DNA from: Paenibacillus phytorum
Lineage (GTDB): Bacteria; Bacillota; Bacilli; Paenibacillales; NBRC-103111
Direction of reading: 5' to 3'
Length of the DNA: 64,000 bases
Assembly: GCF_013141715.1 (NCBI RefSeq)
Contig: NZ_WHOA01000095.1
Span: 41,829-105,828, forward strand
How positions within the stretch are numbered: position 1 is the first letter of the stretch; each line of letters starts with the position of its first letter. A model generated the notes under the pieces. The model did no database searches, was not told where the DNA came from, and worked only from the letters and a program-made list of their open reading frames with translations. The translations under genes were made by a program, and so were the position numbers. Below are positions 9,066 to 17,649 of this stretch, piece after piece.

Positions 9066-9857
9066 ATGCTGTCAATCGAGAAGCAGATACTTTTCCTGCT
9101 GACAAAAAAGCCTTGCATGCACGCTAAAGAATTAGTACAAATTTATACGAAACGCGGATATAAGGAGCAGTCGATCAGGAACGTTCTATCACGAATGAAG
9201 AAAGAAAAGTATATTCATGCGGAAGAGCGTTCCCTGTATTCTATAATGGACAAAGGGGAGCAGTTTTTATCCTTCGTGAACCGGAAACCGCGGCAATACG
9301 ATGTGGACTGGAACCGCAAATGGTATTTCGTGCACTTCGAGGTACCTGAGCCGGAGAGGCAAAGAAGGGATCAATTCCGTTTGCAGCTGCTGCAGCTTGG
9401 CTTCGGTCAACTATATAAAGGCGTATATGTCTCTCCTTGGGATTACAGAAAGCAGCTTTTGTCATTGATTCAAGCGACCTCCATGGATGAATACGTCACT
9501 ATCTCGGAAGCGTCGATTTTGTTTCGGGATATTACCCCCGAGCGGGCAGCCGACATTTGGCCTCTAGCCGACATCCATCGCCTGTATCAGGAGAAGTGGC
9601 AATGGTATCAAGACGAATTCGTGCCGGCTTTGAATAAGGAAATCAGAGGCAGGATGGATCCCTTAGAGCTGTTTGTCCTTTATTTGCATGTCGGAGAGGT
9701 TATCAGCGAGATTAGCCTTAGGGATCCCATGCTTCCGGTGTCGCTGCTTCCATCCGATTGGATGGGGCACCGCGTAATCGCCGAATTGTATCGTTCGTTT
9801 CAGTCATTCGCCACCCTCATCCCCAGCTCTTCAAATTATTACCAATTTCTCGTGTAA
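9066..9857 (+). CDS. PaaX-family transcriptional regulator
   Basis: A 263-residue protein with the PaaX layout: N-terminal winged helix (residues 8-65, with SIRNVLSRMKKEKYI as recognition region), a central domain starting WYFVHFEVPEPERQRRDQFR and continuing LGFGQLYKGVYVSPWD, and the C-terminal block ending DPMLPVSLLPSDW. In known cases PaaX represses phenylacetate catabolism by sensing phenylacetyl-CoA. No paa genes are present here, so the target must be elsewhere or different; such orphan members are common in Paenibacillus-type genomes. A GAAGGGG lies about 12 bp upstream of the ATG. Confidence 0.85.
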   Translation: MLSIEKQILFLLTKKPCMHAKELVQIYTKRGYKEQSIRNVLSRMKKEKYIHAEERSLYSIMDKGEQFLSFVNRKPRQYDVDWNRKWYFVHFEVPEPERQRRDQFRLQLLQLGFGQLYKGVYVSPWDYRKQLLSLIQATSMDEYVTISEASILFRDITPERAADIWPLADIHRLYQEKWQWYQDEFVPALNKEIRGRMDPLELFVLYLHVGEVISEISLRDPMLPVSLLPSDWMGHRVIAELYRSFQSFATLIPSSSNYYQFLV

Positions 9858-10232
9858 ACACATGAGTAACCGGACAATGCTGCCCGTTATGTGAGCAGCT
9901 TCAGGAAGAGGTCTAACTGGGCTTAGTTTATTATCGGATTGTAATAAGAAAGCGGTTTTCGGGTACCGAAAACTTATAACGCGGCATGGAAGTCTTATGT
10001 GGTAAAAATGACGAGCAAACGCTGTTCTGATAGCGTCCGTTCGTCTTTTTGCTTTTAAATGAGAAAGCGTTGGATCTGTCATTTAAGAAAGCGCTTTAAT
10101 ATATCTGGAATTACAGCTAAAATATAACTAACATCGTTATGGAATTGTTTGGAGCGATTCTTTTTTATCGGGATAACGTTTGGGTAAAGGTGTTCGACTC
10201 AAACAAGCAATTTGAGGAATGAGGTGACCTTA
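9858..10232. other. Gene-free stretch with palindromes before the AraC gene
   Basis: Three items are visible: an imperfect inverted repeat just after the PaaX stop (ACATGAGTAACCGG with CCCGTTATGTGAG), the perfect 19-bp palindrome GTTTTCGG-GTA-CCGAAAAC at 9955-9973, and a cre-like site at 10086-10099. The PaaX gene has no clear T-rich terminator here. Confidence 0.6.
10086..10099 (+). promoter_or_regulatory. cre-like catabolite control site
   Basis: AGAAAGCGCTTTAA matches 12 of 14 positions of the CcpA consensus TGNAARCGNWWNCA, centred on the 10-bp palindrome AAAGCGCTTT. It lies about 130 bp upstream of a sugar-transport regulator, a plausible place for catabolite repression. Confidence 0.45.
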
Positions 10233-12620
10233 TTGAAAATGCCGCAGTTTTGGTTTCAAATTGGCAGTCGCAAAAGTGCGCTGACGACGATGATCGCCTC
10301 TAATTTATTCATCCTGTTGATTCCACTTGCAATGGGGCTCTTTTTGTACGCCAAAGTGGAGCAGAGTCTGGAAACAAACGCCAACCGTTCCAATACGGCG
10401 ATGCTAGAGCAACTAAAGCTGTCGCTGGACTATAAATTATCGGAAGTAGATAATTTAATGCGCCAGGTCGCGCTCGATCCGAAGTTGGATTATATGTTGA
10501 AAATTCCGAAAGATGCGGATAGCGCCGATACATACCGTTTCGTGGAATTCATGCGCAACCAATTGAGCAGGTACCGCAGCATGGTTAGCAGTTTTATTTT
10601 TGACTATTACGTTTATTTTGACAGCAGCGATACCATCGTCAAAGCAGATTTATTGACCGATTCTCGTACGTTTTATTCCACCTACTATACTTTTAAGGAC
10701 ATGACGTATGAGCAGTGGCACAAGGAGATTTTGACAAGCGCGCACAGCATGTCTTACTTGCCAGCCGCCTCCCTTGCTCGCGGGAATGAAATATCCACTA
10801 ACACCGAATACGTTCCGAAGGAGGTCGTCGTCTATGAACAATCGCTTCCCCTTCGTTCGCAATCCGATGTCCTCGGTAATTTTATCGTTCTGATCGATGT
10901 CGACCAAATCAAACAAATGTTAAAGCAGTTGGAAACAGCTAGCGACAGCGCGATTTATATCATTGACCATACAGGAAAAACAATTATGAGCACGAGCGAT
11001 ATACCATTTTCGCCCGACCTTCTCAATCGCATTGAAACCAATAGCAGTCCATTCGATTACCGAATCGCTGGCGTCAATCAAATGGTATCGGTTACGTCCT
11101 CGCAAAAAGCGGGCTGGAAGTATGTGTCGGTAACGCCGAATGACGTGTTTATGCAGCAGGTCAATCAAATTCAAACATGGTCCTTAGGACTTTTCATTAT
11201 ATGCTTGATCGCTGGGCTACTAGCCGTCTATGCCGGGGTTTACCGCAATTACAAGCCGCTTCAGAAGACAGTGAACGCGATTATGCGCGGGAAAGACATG
11301 ATCGGGCGACCTGCCTCCAACGAATACGAGTTTATCCAACAGACGTTCGAAGGCTCGATTCATGAAGAGAAAAACTTGCGCAACATGCTAGCCCAACAAA
11401 TTCCGTTAATTCGAACCAACTACTTATCCCGCCTCATACGCGGTTATATGGACGTGGACGTTTCCCCAGAAAACGAAGAAACACTTCGGTTCATGGATCT
11501 ATCGTTCGTAAGCGATCGTTTTGCCATACTCCTAGTCAAGATCGAAGACATCGATGATTTCAGTGAAGAACAATCCGAACAAGGCTGGGCGCATGCAAGG
11601 TTTATCGTATCGAATATAGGTGTCGATCTCATTCAACTGAACAATAATGGGCATTCAGTTGAACTCGATCGCGATCGTCTTGCCTTTCTCATCAACCTGG
11701 AGGATCGGCGAGGGGATCGCGCTGCTGCCGATATACGAGAATTCGCAGAATCGCTTAACAGCATGATCTCACAAAGATTCAAAATCAACATTACCGTAGC
11801 CGCTGGAGAGATCCATCAGGGGCCAAAGGCGATTCGCGAATCCTATCCGGAAGCTCTATCAGCACTTGAATATAGACTCATTAAAGGGAAAAACGCAGTC
11901 ATCCACTTCCAAGATATCATAGATGCCACACAGCACTATTATTACCCGCTTGAAATCGAAATACAGCTTATCAATTTCGTTCGGAGTGGCGATTCCGATA
12001 ATGTGGAAAAGCTGCTCTCTACGATTTATTCGATGAATTTCGATTCTAGCCATATCACGCCCGAACTTGGTAAGTGCTTGTTCTTCAATGTCATGAGCAC
12101 ATTTTTGAAAATCGTGAACTCCACCAATACGAACCCGGAAGAAGTGCTTGGTGCGAATTTTGATCCGATCAAAGCGGTTTTCAGCTATCCGACGGCGGAT
12201 GGCATGTACCTGAAAACGAAGGATTTGTACGCAACGCTCACAAGCTTGTTTAAAGTAGAACGGTCCGATCACAGCACGCAATTACTGCAGGATATCGTCC
12301 ATTTCGTGGATCAAAATCTTGATGATCAGAACATGGGGCTGGCGCTTGTCGCCGACCGCCTTAAGATGACGCCGCCATATATTTCCACCTTTTTCAAAAA
12401 AAATCAGGGGCAAAACCTGTTAGATTACATCACACGCAAACGGATTGAAAAAGCGAAGGTGTTGATGGACAATAAGGAGCTGACGAACGCACAAATAGCG
12501 CAAATGGTCGGTTACAATAACGACGTCGTGTTCATTCGTGCTTTCAAAAAGCAGGAAGGTATTCCACCTGGAAAATACCGCGAGGCGATGAGGCCGGACA
12601 AAACCGGATCCGACGCATAA
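10233..12620 (+). CDS. Membrane-bound AraC-family sensor regulator of the adjacent sugar ABC transporter
   Basis: A protein of 795 residues with two membrane segments (about 22-44 and 308-332) bracketing an extracytoplasmic sensor domain of about 260 residues, a long cytoplasmic linker and a C-terminal AraC helix-turn-helix pair (last 100 residues, including ALVADRLKMTPPYISTFFKK and MVGYNNDVVFIRAFKKQEG). The start is set at TTG 10233, 6 bp after GAGGTG; an earlier TTG at 10212 is in frame but lacks a ribosome site. Proteins of this design sit next to LplA/LplB/YtcP-type importers in Paenibacillus and switch them on in response to extracellular oligosaccharides. Here the importer follows directly. 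A terminator separates the two units, so the regulator acts on a separate promoter. Confidence 0.92.
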   Translation: MKMPQFWFQIGSRKSALTTMIASNLFILLIPLAMGLFLYAKVEQSLETNANRSNTAMLEQLKLSLDYKLSEVDNLMRQVALDPKLDYMLKIPKDADSADTYRFVEFMRNQLSRYRSMVSSFIFDYYVYFDSSDTIVKADLLTDSRTFYSTYYTFKDMTYEQWHKEILTSAHSMSYLPAASLARGNEISTNTEYVPKEVVVYEQSLPLRSQSDVLGNFIVLIDVDQIKQMLKQLETASDSAIYIIDHTGKTIMSTSDIPFSPDLLNRIETNSSPFDYRIAGVNQMVSVTSSQKAGWKYVSVTPNDVFMQQVNQIQTWSLGLFIICLIAGLLAVYAGVYRNYKPLQKTVNAIMRGKDMIGRPASNEYEFIQQTFEGSIHEEKNLRNMLAQQIPLIRTNYLSRLIRGYMDVDVSPENEETLRFMDLSFVSDRFAILLVKIEDIDDFSEEQSEQGWAHARFIVSNIGVDLIQLNNNGHSVELDRDRLAFLINLEDRRGDRAAADIREFAESLNSMISQRFKINITVAAGEIHQGPKAIRESYPEALSALEYRLIKGKNAVIHFQDIIDATQHYYYPLEIEIQLINFVRSGDSDNVEKLLSTIYSMNFDSSHITPELGKCLFFNVMSTFLKIVNSTNTNPEEVLGANFDPIKAVFSYPTADGMYLKTKDLYATLTSLFKVERSDHSTQLLQDIVHFVDQNLDDQNMGLALVADRLKMTPPYISTFFKKNQGQNLLDYITRKRIEKAKVLMDNKELTNAQIAQMVGYNNDVVFIRAFKKQEGIPPGKYREAMRPDKTGSDA

Positions 12621-12650
12621 AGGGCAGCCTCTAAGGGGCTGCCCTTTTTT
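12621..12650 (+). terminator. Terminator of the AraC regulator gene
   Basis: AGGGCAGCC (12621-12629) and GGCTGCCCT (12637-12645) form a perfect stem followed by T6, starting at the base after the stop codon. Confidence 0.93.
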
Positions 12651-12869
12651 GATAAGCTGCAACAAGTTGTACACTGACGTTTTTTAATATCTCACTGATT
12701 TGTTTTCTACTTGCCCGCATTTCTTACAAAAATACAACCCAAATGAAAAGTAGAAAGTATCCTTTCTTGCGTGCAGAAGCTACACTCGGAACAAGAAGGC
12801 GGGACAATAACAGCGATCCCGTTTCAATAGCAAATGCATTCACTCACTATGAAAAGGGAGGCGTTTTCA

Positions 12870-14489
12870 TTGAAGAAAAAAATGAAACATGTAAGTTCCG
12901 TCATGCTGATTTCTTTACTCGCGGCTTCAGTTGCCGCATGCAGCAGTAACGGCGGAGGCGAGACGTCGTCGTCACCGCAGCCTGGCAAAGAAACACAGTC
13001 GCCGAAGCTGACCAATCTGACGTATTGGGTAGCGAACCACTCCAATGCCGCTTCACAGATGAAGACATACGCAGAAATGGAAATGTATAAGGAACTCGAA
13101 AAAATATCAGGTGTAAAGGTTGAATTCCAGCATCCTCCGCTCGATGCCCAGCAGGCAAAAGAACAGTTCAATCTAATGCTCGCCTCCAACCAACTACCGG
13201 ACGTTATTGAAACGGGCTGGACGGGGTATCCGGGTGGACCAGAAAAAGCGATTCAAGATAACAAAATCATTAAGCTGAACGATTTGATCGATAAATATGC
13301 GCCGAACCTAAAAAAACTGTTTACAGATCATCCGGACTGGAAAAAGCAAATCATGACGGACGATGGCAGTATCTACTCATTCCCGTTCCTGCGAGGCGGT
13401 GACAAGGTCAGAGTATTCTTCGGCCCAGGCGTACGTCAGGATTGGCTGGAGAAACTAGGGTTGAAAATGCCAACAACGATCGACGAATGGTACGACGTGT
13501 TGAAGGCGTTTAAAGAGAAAGATCCGAACGGCAACGGCAAAGCGGACGAAATCCCGATTTACCTCGATAAAGCGGCATTCGCTACCGACGCTCCGTTCCT
13601 AGGCGCATGGGGTATCAATTACGGTTTCTACCAAGATAGCGGCAAAGTGAAGTACGGCCCAATCCAACCGGAGTTCAAAGATTTCCTTGCAACGATGAAC
13701 AAATGGTATAAGGAGGGTCTGCTTGACAAAGACTTCGCAGCCCCGAACGATAAATTGTACGACAATAAAATGACGACAAACCTACTGGGAGCATCCGTGT
13801 TCTATAACGGCGGGGGCATTGGCAAATACGCCAACCTGATGAAGGACAAGGACCCGAACTTCAAGTTAGTCGCCGCTCCTTATCCGCTGTTGAAAGCTGG
13901 GGATAAACCAATTTGGGGCCAGAAAGATTTTGTTTCGAACGGCATTGGTGCTGCTATCACGACGAGTAACAAAAATCCGATTGAAACGGTCAAATGGCTT
14001 GATTATGCTTACGGCGAAAAAGGCGATCTGCTTTTTAACTATGGCAAAGAAGGCGTCAGCTACAAAATGGAGAACGGCAAAGCCGTATTCCTCCCGGAAG
14101 TTCTCAACCCGCCGAGCGGAGTCAGCCTTGCGCAATCGTTTGCGAAGCATAACCGATCGACGTGGAGCGCACCGTTCGTGCTTAGCGATAATTTTCAATT
14201 GCAGTATCTCGCACTCCCGCAGCAGAAAGATGCGCTTGCCATCTGGTCGAAGCCGACGGCTGAACGCAAAATGCCGCTCGTGACGCCAACGAAAGATGAA
14301 AGCAGCAAGTATGCTTCCGTCATGACGGATGTTGAGACGTATCGCGACGAAATGCTGCTCAAGTTCATCATGGGCGTGGAGCCGATCGAGAACTTCGACA
14401 AATACGTTAAGAAGATTCAAAGCATGGGCATCGAAGATGCCACCAAAATTCAGCAGGCGGCGCTCGAACGATTCAATAAACGCAGTTAA
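12870..14489 (+). CDS. Extracellular solute-binding lipoprotein of a sugar ABC transporter (LplA-like)
   Basis: A 539-residue lipoprotein that captures the sugar outside the cell. The start is TTG 12870, 8 bp after GGGAGG; it yields MKKKMKHVSS followed by a hydrophobic core and the lipobox SVAAC with acylation at C24. The mature protein has the large family-1 solute-binding fold, with a calcium-like loop DPNGNGKADEIP near residue 220 as is typical for LplA/YtcQ proteins. Membership rests on this, length and neighbours. Two permease genes follow; a hairpin lies between. There is no ATPase gene in the cluster, so a shared MsmX-type ATPase is expected. Substrate unknown, probably an oligosaccharide. 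Confidence 0.93.
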   Translation: MKKKMKHVSSVMLISLLAASVAACSSNGGGETSSSPQPGKETQSPKLTNLTYWVANHSNAASQMKTYAEMEMYKELEKISGVKVEFQHPPLDAQQAKEQFNLMLASNQLPDVIETGWTGYPGGPEKAIQDNKIIKLNDLIDKYAPNLKKLFTDHPDWKKQIMTDDGSIYSFPFLRGGDKVRVFFGPGVRQDWLEKLGLKMPTTIDEWYDVLKAFKEKDPNGNGKADEIPIYLDKAAFATDAPFLGAWGINYGFYQDSGKVKYGPIQPEFKDFLATMNKWYKEGLLDKDFAAPNDKLYDNKMTTNLLGASVFYNGGGIGKYANLMKDKDPNFKLVAAPYPLLKAGDKPIWGQKDFVSNGIGAAITTSNKNPIETVKWLDYAYGEKGDLLFNYGKEGVSYKMENGKAVFLPEVLNPPSGVSLAQSFAKHNRSTWSAPFVLSDNFQLQYLALPQQKDALAIWSKPTAERKMPLVTPTKDESSKYASVMTDVETYRDEMLLKFIMGVEPIENFDKYVKKIQSMGIEDATKIQQAALERFNKRS

Positions 14490-14507
14490 ATGAATCGAAA
14501 GATCGGA

Positions 14508-14540
14508 CTGGGAGATGATCGGATTCATCTCCCAGCTTTT
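14508..14540 (+). terminator. Intercistronic hairpin between lipoprotein and permease genes
   Basis: CTGGGAGATGA (14508-14518) pairs perfectly with TCATCTCCCAG (14525-14535), followed by CTTTTTAT. It probably ends part of the transcripts, giving more binding protein than permease. Confidence 0.75.
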
Positions 14541-14575
14541 TATATCGAAACCATGCAGAAAGGCAGGGAGAAACG

Positions 14576-15544
14576 ATGGCGCAAAGCTCTGGAAACGTAC
14601 AGGCAGGCACTGTAACCAAAATCTATCGCGATCCGACATTACTTCAAGTCATTCGCTCAGATCTTAAGCGGCATTGGGCCATTTATGTGATGGCCCTGCC
14701 TGTTATCGCTTATTACCTCCTGTTTCATTACGGGCCGATGTACGGTTTACAAATCGCATTCAAAGACTTTTCAACAGTAAAAGGCATCTGGGGAAGTCCG
14801 TGGGTCGGTTTCAGGCATTTTGAAAGCTTTTTTAACGGAATTTATTTCTGGCGGTTAATTAAGAACACCATTTTAATCAACGTATATGAGCTGTTATTTG
14901 GCTTTCCGGCTGCTATTGTATTAGCGTTGTTGCTAAATGAGATTCGTAACAGCATGTTCAAACGTGTTGTGCAGACAATCTCGTATTTACCTCACTTCAT
15001 TTCAATCGTCGTCGTGGCTGGGATGATGGTCGACTTTTTAGGCCGCACCGGTCTCATTAACCAAATCATCGCCTCTTTCGGAATCGAACCGATCGACTTT
15101 TTGAAAGAAGCGAGCTGGTTCCGTTTCCTGTTCGTTTCATCCGGTATTTGGCAAGGAATCGGTTGGGGCTCCATTATCTATTTGGCGGCGATGGCCACCA
15201 TCGACCCGACCCTCTATGAGGCCGCCCGCATGGATGGCGCGAACCGTTGGAAGCAAACGCTGCATATCACAATTCCCGGTATTATGCCCACGATCGTTAT
15301 TTTGTTCATTTTGAATATGGGTAACATGCTCTCGGTCGGCAGTGAAAAAGTACTCCTTCTGTACAATCCGCTCACTTACGAGACAGGGGATGTCATCTCG
15401 ACCTACGTATATCGTAAAGGGGTTCTGGAGGCAAGCTACAGCTTTACGGCAGCAGTGGGGCTTTTTAACTCCGTTGTAAGCTTCATTCTGATTGTGTCCG
15501 CCAACAGCATCAGCAAGCGGCTCACCGAGAATAAACTTTGGTAG
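14576..15544 (+). CDS. Sugar ABC transporter permease (LplB-like)
   Basis: A 322-residue inner-membrane permease with six predicted membrane segments after a 35-residue cytoplasmic N-terminus. The EAA loop that contacts the ATPase reads YEAARMDGANRWKQTLHITI at about residue 215. The block MALPVIAYYLLFHYGPMYG near residue 40 is characteristic of LplB proteins. AGGGAGA lies 6 bp before the ATG. It is the first of two subunits forming the channel for the substrate bound by the lipoprotein upstream. Confidence 0.95.
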   Translation: MAQSSGNVQAGTVTKIYRDPTLLQVIRSDLKRHWAIYVMALPVIAYYLLFHYGPMYGLQIAFKDFSTVKGIWGSPWVGFRHFESFFNGIYFWRLIKNTILINVYELLFGFPAAIVLALLLNEIRNSMFKRVVQTISYLPHFISIVVVAGMMVDFLGRTGLINQIIASFGIEPIDFLKEASWFRFLFVSSGIWQGIGWGSIIYLAAMATIDPTLYEAARMDGANRWKQTLHITIPGIMPTIVILFILNMGNMLSVGSEKVLLLYNPLTYETGDVISTYVYRKGVLEASYSFTAAVGLFNSVVSFILIVSANSISKRLTENKLW

Positions 15545-15563
15545 TCAGAAGGGAGATTCGTCG

Positions 15564-16439
15564 ATGAAACCAACAACAGGTGAACGATCGTTTGGATATT
15601 TGAATGCACTCCTTATGATCGGCCTTTGCATAGTCACTTTGTACCCATTCTTATACGTTCTGTTTGCTTCGTTTAGCAATGCAACGTCTTTCCTGCAGCA
15701 TCGCGGACTGATGTTCAGCCCGGCCGGCTTCGATCTCGGCGCTTACAAAGCTGTGTTCAATAACCCAATGATTGTAAAAGGGTACCAGAATACGTTGCTC
15801 TATGTGGTGCTTGGTACCGCAATTAATCTCGTCATGACGGCGATCGGCGCCTACGTATTGTCCAGGCCTAATTTATATTTCAAAAATATCATCATGTTTT
15901 TCATCGTCATAACGATGGTATTTCACGGCGGCTTGATTCCGACTTATCTGCTTGTGAACGATCTCGGGATGATGAACACGATGTGGGCGCTTCTCATTCC
16001 CGGTGCGATCAATACGTTCAACATGATCATCATGCGTACCTCTTTTCAAGGCATTCCTGTTAGTTTGGAAGAATCCGCGAGAATGGACGGCGCTAGCGAT
16101 TGGAAGATTCTGTTTCTCATTATCATCCCGCTTTCGATGCCTGTTATTGCTGTCATGATTTTGTGGTACGCGGTAGGACATTGGAATTCCTACTTCAGCG
16201 CGCTGGTCTATTTACGGAGCCGTGAAGACTATCCACTCCAGCTCGTACTCCGTGAAATTTTAATTGCAAACAATACCGATTCGATGATGACGGGTGCAGC
16301 CAACGATGACAAATATGCAATTGGTGAAACGATTAAATATGCGACGATTATTATCTCGACGTTACCCATTATTTGCCTATATCCTTTCCTGCAAAAGTAT
16401 TTCGTCAAGGGCGTTATGATTGGGGCGATTAAGGAGTAA
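15564..16439 (+). CDS. Sugar ABC transporter permease (YtcP-like)
   Basis: A 291-residue second permease with six membrane segments and the EAA loop LEESARMDGASDWKILFLII near residue 180; the C-terminus ends PFLQKYFVKGVMIGAIKE as in the YtcP/AraQ group. The start ATG at 15564 follows AAGGGAG by 8 bp and lies 19 bp after the preceding stop; an upstream in-frame start at 15492 would overlap the first permease and has no ribosome site. It completes the importer. Confidence 0.95.
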   Translation: MKPTTGERSFGYLNALLMIGLCIVTLYPFLYVLFASFSNATSFLQHRGLMFSPAGFDLGAYKAVFNNPMIVKGYQNTLLYVVLGTAINLVMTAIGAYVLSRPNLYFKNIIMFFIVITMVFHGGLIPTYLLVNDLGMMNTMWALLIPGAINTFNMIIMRTSFQGIPVSLEESARMDGASDWKILFLIIIPLSMPVIAVMILWYAVGHWNSYFSALVYLRSREDYPLQLVLREILIANNTDSMMTGAANDDKYAIGETIKYATIIISTLPIICLYPFLQKYFVKGVMIGAIKE

Positions 16440-16500
16440 CAGTAAAACCATTAATATGGAATTTAAAACTATGGGGTTACCATAATTTATGTTATTATTC

Positions 16501-16520
16501 AGTTACGTAATTACGTAACT
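16501..16520. promoter_or_regulatory. Perfect 20-bp palindrome, likely operator
   Basis: AGTTACGTAATTACGTAACT reads identically on both strands and lies 26 bp before the start codon of the ArsR-type gene. ArsR-family proteins are dimers that bind such imperfect 12-2-12 type palindromes near their own promoters, so autoregulation is a reasonable inference. Confidence 0.7.
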
Positions 16521-16545
16521 AAATAATTTAGATGAGGTGATCCTT

Positions 16546-17649
16546 TTGACCACAACACGGGATTATGGCACCGAGCTAGATGCGTTGCAGGCACAAATGA
16601 ATGATCTTCAGCAGCTTGTCAGACAATTGATTCCTAACCAAGATGAGAATAACAAAGTGTTTACTGAGCAAAAGAATTCAGCAGCTGAGCTGGGAAGTGT
16701 CTTTTACTCCGGGCAATATCGGGGAGATCAGGCTAGCTTCCGGTGGGAGCCTCAAGAAAAGCATGTCCGTCAGTTAATCCAACTGGACGGCGATAAAGCA
16801 GCCAAAATCTTGGGTGCTCTTGCTCATAAGCAGCGACTTGATATTTTAAGATCAGTCTTGCAAGAACCTCTTACCGGACCTGATCTGGTAGAACGACTAA
16901 ACATGGGGACAACAGGACAACTCTACCATCACATCAAGGCATTAGTAGGAGCAGACCTTCTCGTTCAAGAAGAGAGAGGCGGCAAGTATACCATTCCTGG
17001 CCCCCGTGCGCTTCCACTTTTATTGCTGCTTGCGGCGGCTTCTGACCTCATGGATACTAGTGACTATCTAGCTATGACAGAAGCAAGAACGAATGCGCAT
17101 GCTTATTTGGGCGGAGCACAAGAAGTATATGATCCACACTTACTGCTGTGGGCTGTTGTTGAGAATTGCATTCTGGAGCATCTGCATGGCACCTGCAGCG
17201 AGGTTAGCCTCTTTTTGCATGCGGATGGCAGCATCACAGTTGCAGACAATGGACGTGGCATCCCCGTTCAAGCACTTCCTGGTAGTGAACATCCGCGTGT
17301 TCAGACTGTTCTTACAGACATGAGCCGACTAAGCTCAAGTGCTACATTCTTAGCACCCGGCAGTGAAAAAGGTATCAGCATGCCCGTCGTCAACGCGCTA
17401 TCGCTCAAGCTTTCCGTTGAGATCAGACGCGACGGTCGAGTGTTCCAACAGCACTATAAGCATGGGATTCCGCAAAGCGAGCTCCAAACAGTAGGCGTGA
17501 CCAAGGAAACCGGAACGAGTGTTACCTTCCTGCCAGATCGCGATATTTTCGGCAAATCGTTTGAGCTAAGCATGCTTGAGAAACAAGCCGAGGACTTTGC
17601 CGTTTTGTATCCGAAGCTGAATATTCATGTGTGGAGTGATCTTGCTTAA
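16546..17649 (+). CDS. ArsR-type winged-helix regulator fused to a GyrB-like GHKL ATPase domain
   Basis: A 367-residue two-part protein. Residues 85-150 form an ArsR-like winged helix (ALAHKQRLDILRSVL, then TTGQLYHHIKALVGADLL). Residues 198-335 match the ATP-binding domain of DNA gyrase B: an N box with ENCILEHLHG (E206, N207), the G1 box DNGRGIPV at 234, the lid GSEKGISMPVVNALS at 272-286, and GTSVTFLPD at 323, ending near the GyrB PDPEIF position. A coiled-coil tendency is seen at residues 5-30. The start is TTG 16546, 7 bp after GAGGTG. No topoisomerase part is present. I infer a transcription factor gated by ATP or an ATP-site ligand; the fold calls are firm, the function unknown. Its stop codon overlaps the convergent aroA stop. 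Confidence 0.85.
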   Translation: MTTTRDYGTELDALQAQMNDLQQLVRQLIPNQDENNKVFTEQKNSAAELGSVFYSGQYRGDQASFRWEPQEKHVRQLIQLDGDKAAKILGALAHKQRLDILRSVLQEPLTGPDLVERLNMGTTGQLYHHIKALVGADLLVQEERGGKYTIPGPRALPLLLLLAAASDLMDTSDYLAMTEARTNAHAYLGGAQEVYDPHLLLWAVVENCILEHLHGTCSEVSLFLHADGSITVADNGRGIPVQALPGSEHPRVQTVLTDMSRLSSSATFLAPGSEKGISMPVVNALSLKLSVEIRRDGRVFQQHYKHGIPQSELQTVGVTKETGTSVTFLPDRDIFGKSFELSMLEKQAEDFAVLYPKLNIHVWSDLA

